A stretch of DNA of 7,674 nucleotides. It comes from an uncultured Methylococcaceae bacterium (GTDB lineage: Bacteria; Pseudomonadota; Gammaproteobacteria; Methylococcales; Methylomonadaceae). The position numbers and the translations under genes are program-made. The notes under the pieces are model-generated. The model saw nothing but the letters and a program-made list of their open reading frames with translations, did not search any database and was not told the origin of the DNA. Where the stretch lies: NCBI GenBank assembly GCA_903839795.1, contig CAIMDR010000388.1:1-7674 (forward strand). Direction: 5' to 3'. Shown here piece by piece: positions 7,101 to 7,674 of this stretch. The number at the start of each line of letters is the position of its first letter. Position 1 is the stretch's first letter.

Positions 7101-7250
7101 TTGCCAAGGGCCGTTAGTTGCAGACACAGAGGCTGTTGTTCCGCTAAATGTATCATTACCATTTGTCGCATCAACGTAGTAAGTTGCCGCTTTCACCTGC
7201 GAGCAACATAAAGCGGCCGAGGTTAATAATAAATAACTGAAGTATTTCAT
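4134..7250 (-). CDS. Secreted right-handed beta-helix protein with two CBM-like modules and a TSP3-like motif
   Basis: The 1038-residue product begins with a Sec signal peptide (residues 1-21: MKY, a hydrophobic core, then VKA before the cut). Next comes YYVDATNGND...SG...PWQSIAKVN (24-56), the usual N-terminal motif of secreted beta-helix proteins. A first beta-sandwich module spans about 131-275. The parallel beta-helix runs from about 432 to 720 with many short N- and I-rich turns (SNLTVENLEIDG, NNALIENNELSEIG, ITVSGNTVKG, HTISNNIFYGG). A second module (about 784-936) repeats the first: each has CX6C then IAG, QWQ, and ARLDI near its end. DTDNDGVADSQDNC (1007-1020) is a calcium-binding thrombospondin type-3-like motif near the C terminus. 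Beta-helix proteins of this kind include polysaccharide lyases, hydrolases and epimerases. No catalytic residues can be named. The ATG at 7250 has only a weak AAAGTG upstream, but it directly precedes the signal peptide. A role in processing an exported polysaccharide is inferred. Confidence 0.92.
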   Translation of the reverse strand: MKYFSYLLLTSAALCCSQVKAATYYVDATNGNDTFSGTTASVSATNGPWQSIAKVNTANLLPGDRVLFSCGQTWYETLKPINNGTATANIYFGSSPSQCTNKPKISGFNTIDGYNWQLYQGNIWQTTLFPQNQNLIINTNFPGSVANWGSWPTDASVRFSPICPLTVAGCMRFIAGSTNRTSLTNSNIFPVIGGQKYTVTVAIYVPINTSATLIVRENGNDYASLGLAKNITGNAQWQNVSVEFTATRTISNARLDIVIPKTKQIFMGYANVQKSGVISKPNTILFKGDPVTIAHHPNAGFDITRPESVYLRTTAASPTITDATGKQVSSQIITPDLQLPAGSSVSSGTKLILHHVDWATGAFTVTDVNTNSLSIEPNTLKPLSQAGWGFYFYDELWMLDSPGEWYFDDTSQSLYLWSPTNVNPGNQVSAASLDTAIDLNARSNLTVENLEIDGASTGVNINYSTNITLKQLNIHDIAGRAIDAFNSIRATINANRIAGTGLSAIFFNYSSNNALIENNELSEIGVSINAAGKRISLPQPTEPAISVGITSIIEYNHLSDIGDVGITGQKSNIIASNVIQRSCLSVNDCGAIYLGTSSLSSLVLNNLILDVPGYIDGSPDVYKLNTSGIFLDDGVARITVSGNTVKGANYPVKIHNGGKHTISNNIFYGGLNSLIWQQENSMAYGGISGNSITGNQFFSTTQGVAIKSTSNFGAVAKFATYDNNHYSILQSPKIVEESGPGFSNTYKFIDWQMATSNEIARNNDLNSDTPAPITSLAQGLNGLDFMPNGNFSNGRYDWSSWNAISPFSSLSLEGCLPVSVNCIHVIAGASETLINSPKFAITKGKFYRITFDLMSTVDSGFLYPVVRLAGPQDYTSLSKLSLDKVTMSSQWQRHSYIFEANTTAANPNLPNQGARLDITKIPTGIEVWVANIEIAPFDPGVFGLPQSNMLVNTTDFPKMTDCPTQLSNPGMCSNYVTFPEGTVATWPISVPPRSGKIVFTQNLSLVDTDNDGVADSQDNCNYTTPGLEVNTKGCSLTD

Positions 7251-7342
7251 TTTGGCACTTTAAACGTGTATAAAAAAAAGAGGAACATAAAATCAATATG
7301 TTCATTCATAGAATATTGAAGCAATATTTATATAAATTTAAT

Positions 7343-7386
7343 GATAGTGGGTTATGAAATTAAAGATAGTAAGTTGTGAAATTAAA
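7343..7386. repeat. Tandem direct repeat of 2 x 22 bp
   Basis: Two head-to-tail copies, 7343-7364 and 7365-7386, match at 19 of 22 positions. Each begins GATAGT and ends GAAATTAAA. They lie 93-136 nt upstream of the beta-helix start codon. The 22-bp period, close to two helical turns, would place two protein-binding sites on the same face of the DNA. No known operator is recognised. Confidence 0.6.
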
Positions 7387-7399
7387 TGTTGAGTTTTCA

Positions 7400-7422
7400 A
7401 ACTACCCACTTAAGACGGTACA
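7400..7422 (+). repeat. Solo copy of the MITE terminal repeat
   Basis: CTACCCACTTAAGACGG (7402-7418) followed by TACA matches the MITE ends at 20 of 23 positions. The two outermost bases are AA instead of GG. The orientation is that of a left end, so an element would extend to the right, but no inverted partner appears in 7423-7674. It is either a truncated relic or the left end of a longer element that continues past the window. Confidence 0.65.
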
Positions 7423-7530
7423 GTTTGAGGTTAAGCCGTTCGTGGTGAGCAAAGTAAGCCCCTTATACTCGTTGTTCCAGTTTTTTTAGCGTGACTGAGG
7501 AAACTCCAGATAAATAAAGATATTTTCGTT

Positions 7531-7583
7531 AGTCCCGACGTAGGCGCCGCTCCCGCGGTGGGAGCGACGCCTACGTCGCGACT
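7531..7583. repeat. Long GC-rich palindrome (24-bp arms, 5-nt loop)
   Basis: The arms at 7531-7554 and 7560-7583 pair at 22 of 24 positions around the loop GCGGT. The core reads GACGTAGGCG...CGCCTACGTC. It is strongly GC-rich within AT-rich flanks. This type resembles dispersed intergenic palindromes that I associate with methanotrophs and related gammaproteobacteria. No T-tract follows on either strand, so it is unlikely to be a simple Rho-independent terminator. Confidence 0.75.
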
Positions 7584-7674
7584 ATAGTTCGTCATTAGGT
7601 TAGTTTTCTGGACTCAGCTTTTATTTGATAGACTCACCTGCATCACTTTTTATAATCAATGAATAAAAACTTTA

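Larger units (their letters stand above)
7251..7674. other. Non-coding region upstream of the beta-helix gene
   Basis: I find no gene in these 424 nt. From left to right they hold a weak minus-strand promoter candidate (TTGATT at 7296-7291, 18-nt spacer, TATACA at 7272-7267), the tandem 22-bp repeat, the solo terminal repeat, a fragment CCGTTCGTGGTGAGC at 7435-7449 that resembles part of a common dispersed repeat, and a long palindrome at 7531-7583. The last 90 nt are AT-rich and show nothing recognisable. Confidence 0.5.

Noticed and set aside
7199..7250. Lipoprotein signal in the beta-helix protein because of the CC in its leader
   Set aside because: The residues before the cysteines (AALC, ALCC) do not fit a lipobox, while VKA followed by A fits signal peptidase I cleavage.
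7343..7386. Start of a CRISPR-like or longer tandem array
   Set aside because: There are only two contiguous copies with no spacers, and the similarity stops at both ends.
3612..7422. Composite transposon carrying the beta-helix gene between MITE-type ends
   Set aside because: The end at 7400-7422 has the same orientation as the left end at 3612, so the two do not form an inward-facing pair that could mobilise the gene.

Overview
The window looks like an accessory or envelope-related stretch of a gammaproteobacterial chromosome. A methanotroph of the Methylococcales is my best guess. It rests on the style of the dispersed palindromic repeats and on the gene content, both from memory; no marker gene fixes the taxon. 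All four genes I can support lie on the minus strand. The rest of the window is non-coding and rich in repeats.

Layout in transcription order (right to left). 7251-7674 is non-coding, with a 24-bp-arm palindrome, a solo copy of a transposon-like terminal repeat and a tandem 22-bp repeat upstream of the next gene. 4134-7250 encodes a 1038-residue secreted right-handed beta-helix protein with two related carbohydrate-binding-like modules and a C-terminal calcium-binding thrombospondin type-3-like motif. 3204-4133 is a 930-bp intergenic region. It holds two REP-like hairpins enclosed by short inverted repeats, and a 240-bp MITE-like element (3612-3851) with 23-bp terminal inverted repeats, a near-perfect 8-bp target duplication and an inverted pair of REP-type palindromes inside. 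Next comes a compact three-gene unit: a WecB/TagA/CpsF glycosyltransferase (2430-3203), a Gfo/Idh/MocA oxidoreductase (1320-2417, TTG start, 12 nt after the previous stop) and a 290-residue protein with an aldo/keto-reductase-like or other TIM-barrel-like C-terminal part (361-1233). 1-360 is non-coding and carries a double hairpin.

How the genes may work together (inference): a GT26-family glycosyltransferase, a sugar-type NAD(P)-dependent oxidoreductase and an unassigned barrel-like enzyme next to a secreted beta-helix protein suggest the edge of an exopolysaccharide or glycolipid locus. The three-gene unit would make or attach an unusual sugar. The beta-helix protein could bind, cleave or epimerise the exported polymer. 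The substrates cannot be read from the sequence.

The least explained items are the 290-residue protein, the internally duplicated module of the beta-helix protein, and the MITE-like element with its solo end at 7400-7422. I found no CRISPR array, tRNA, rRNA or intact transposase.
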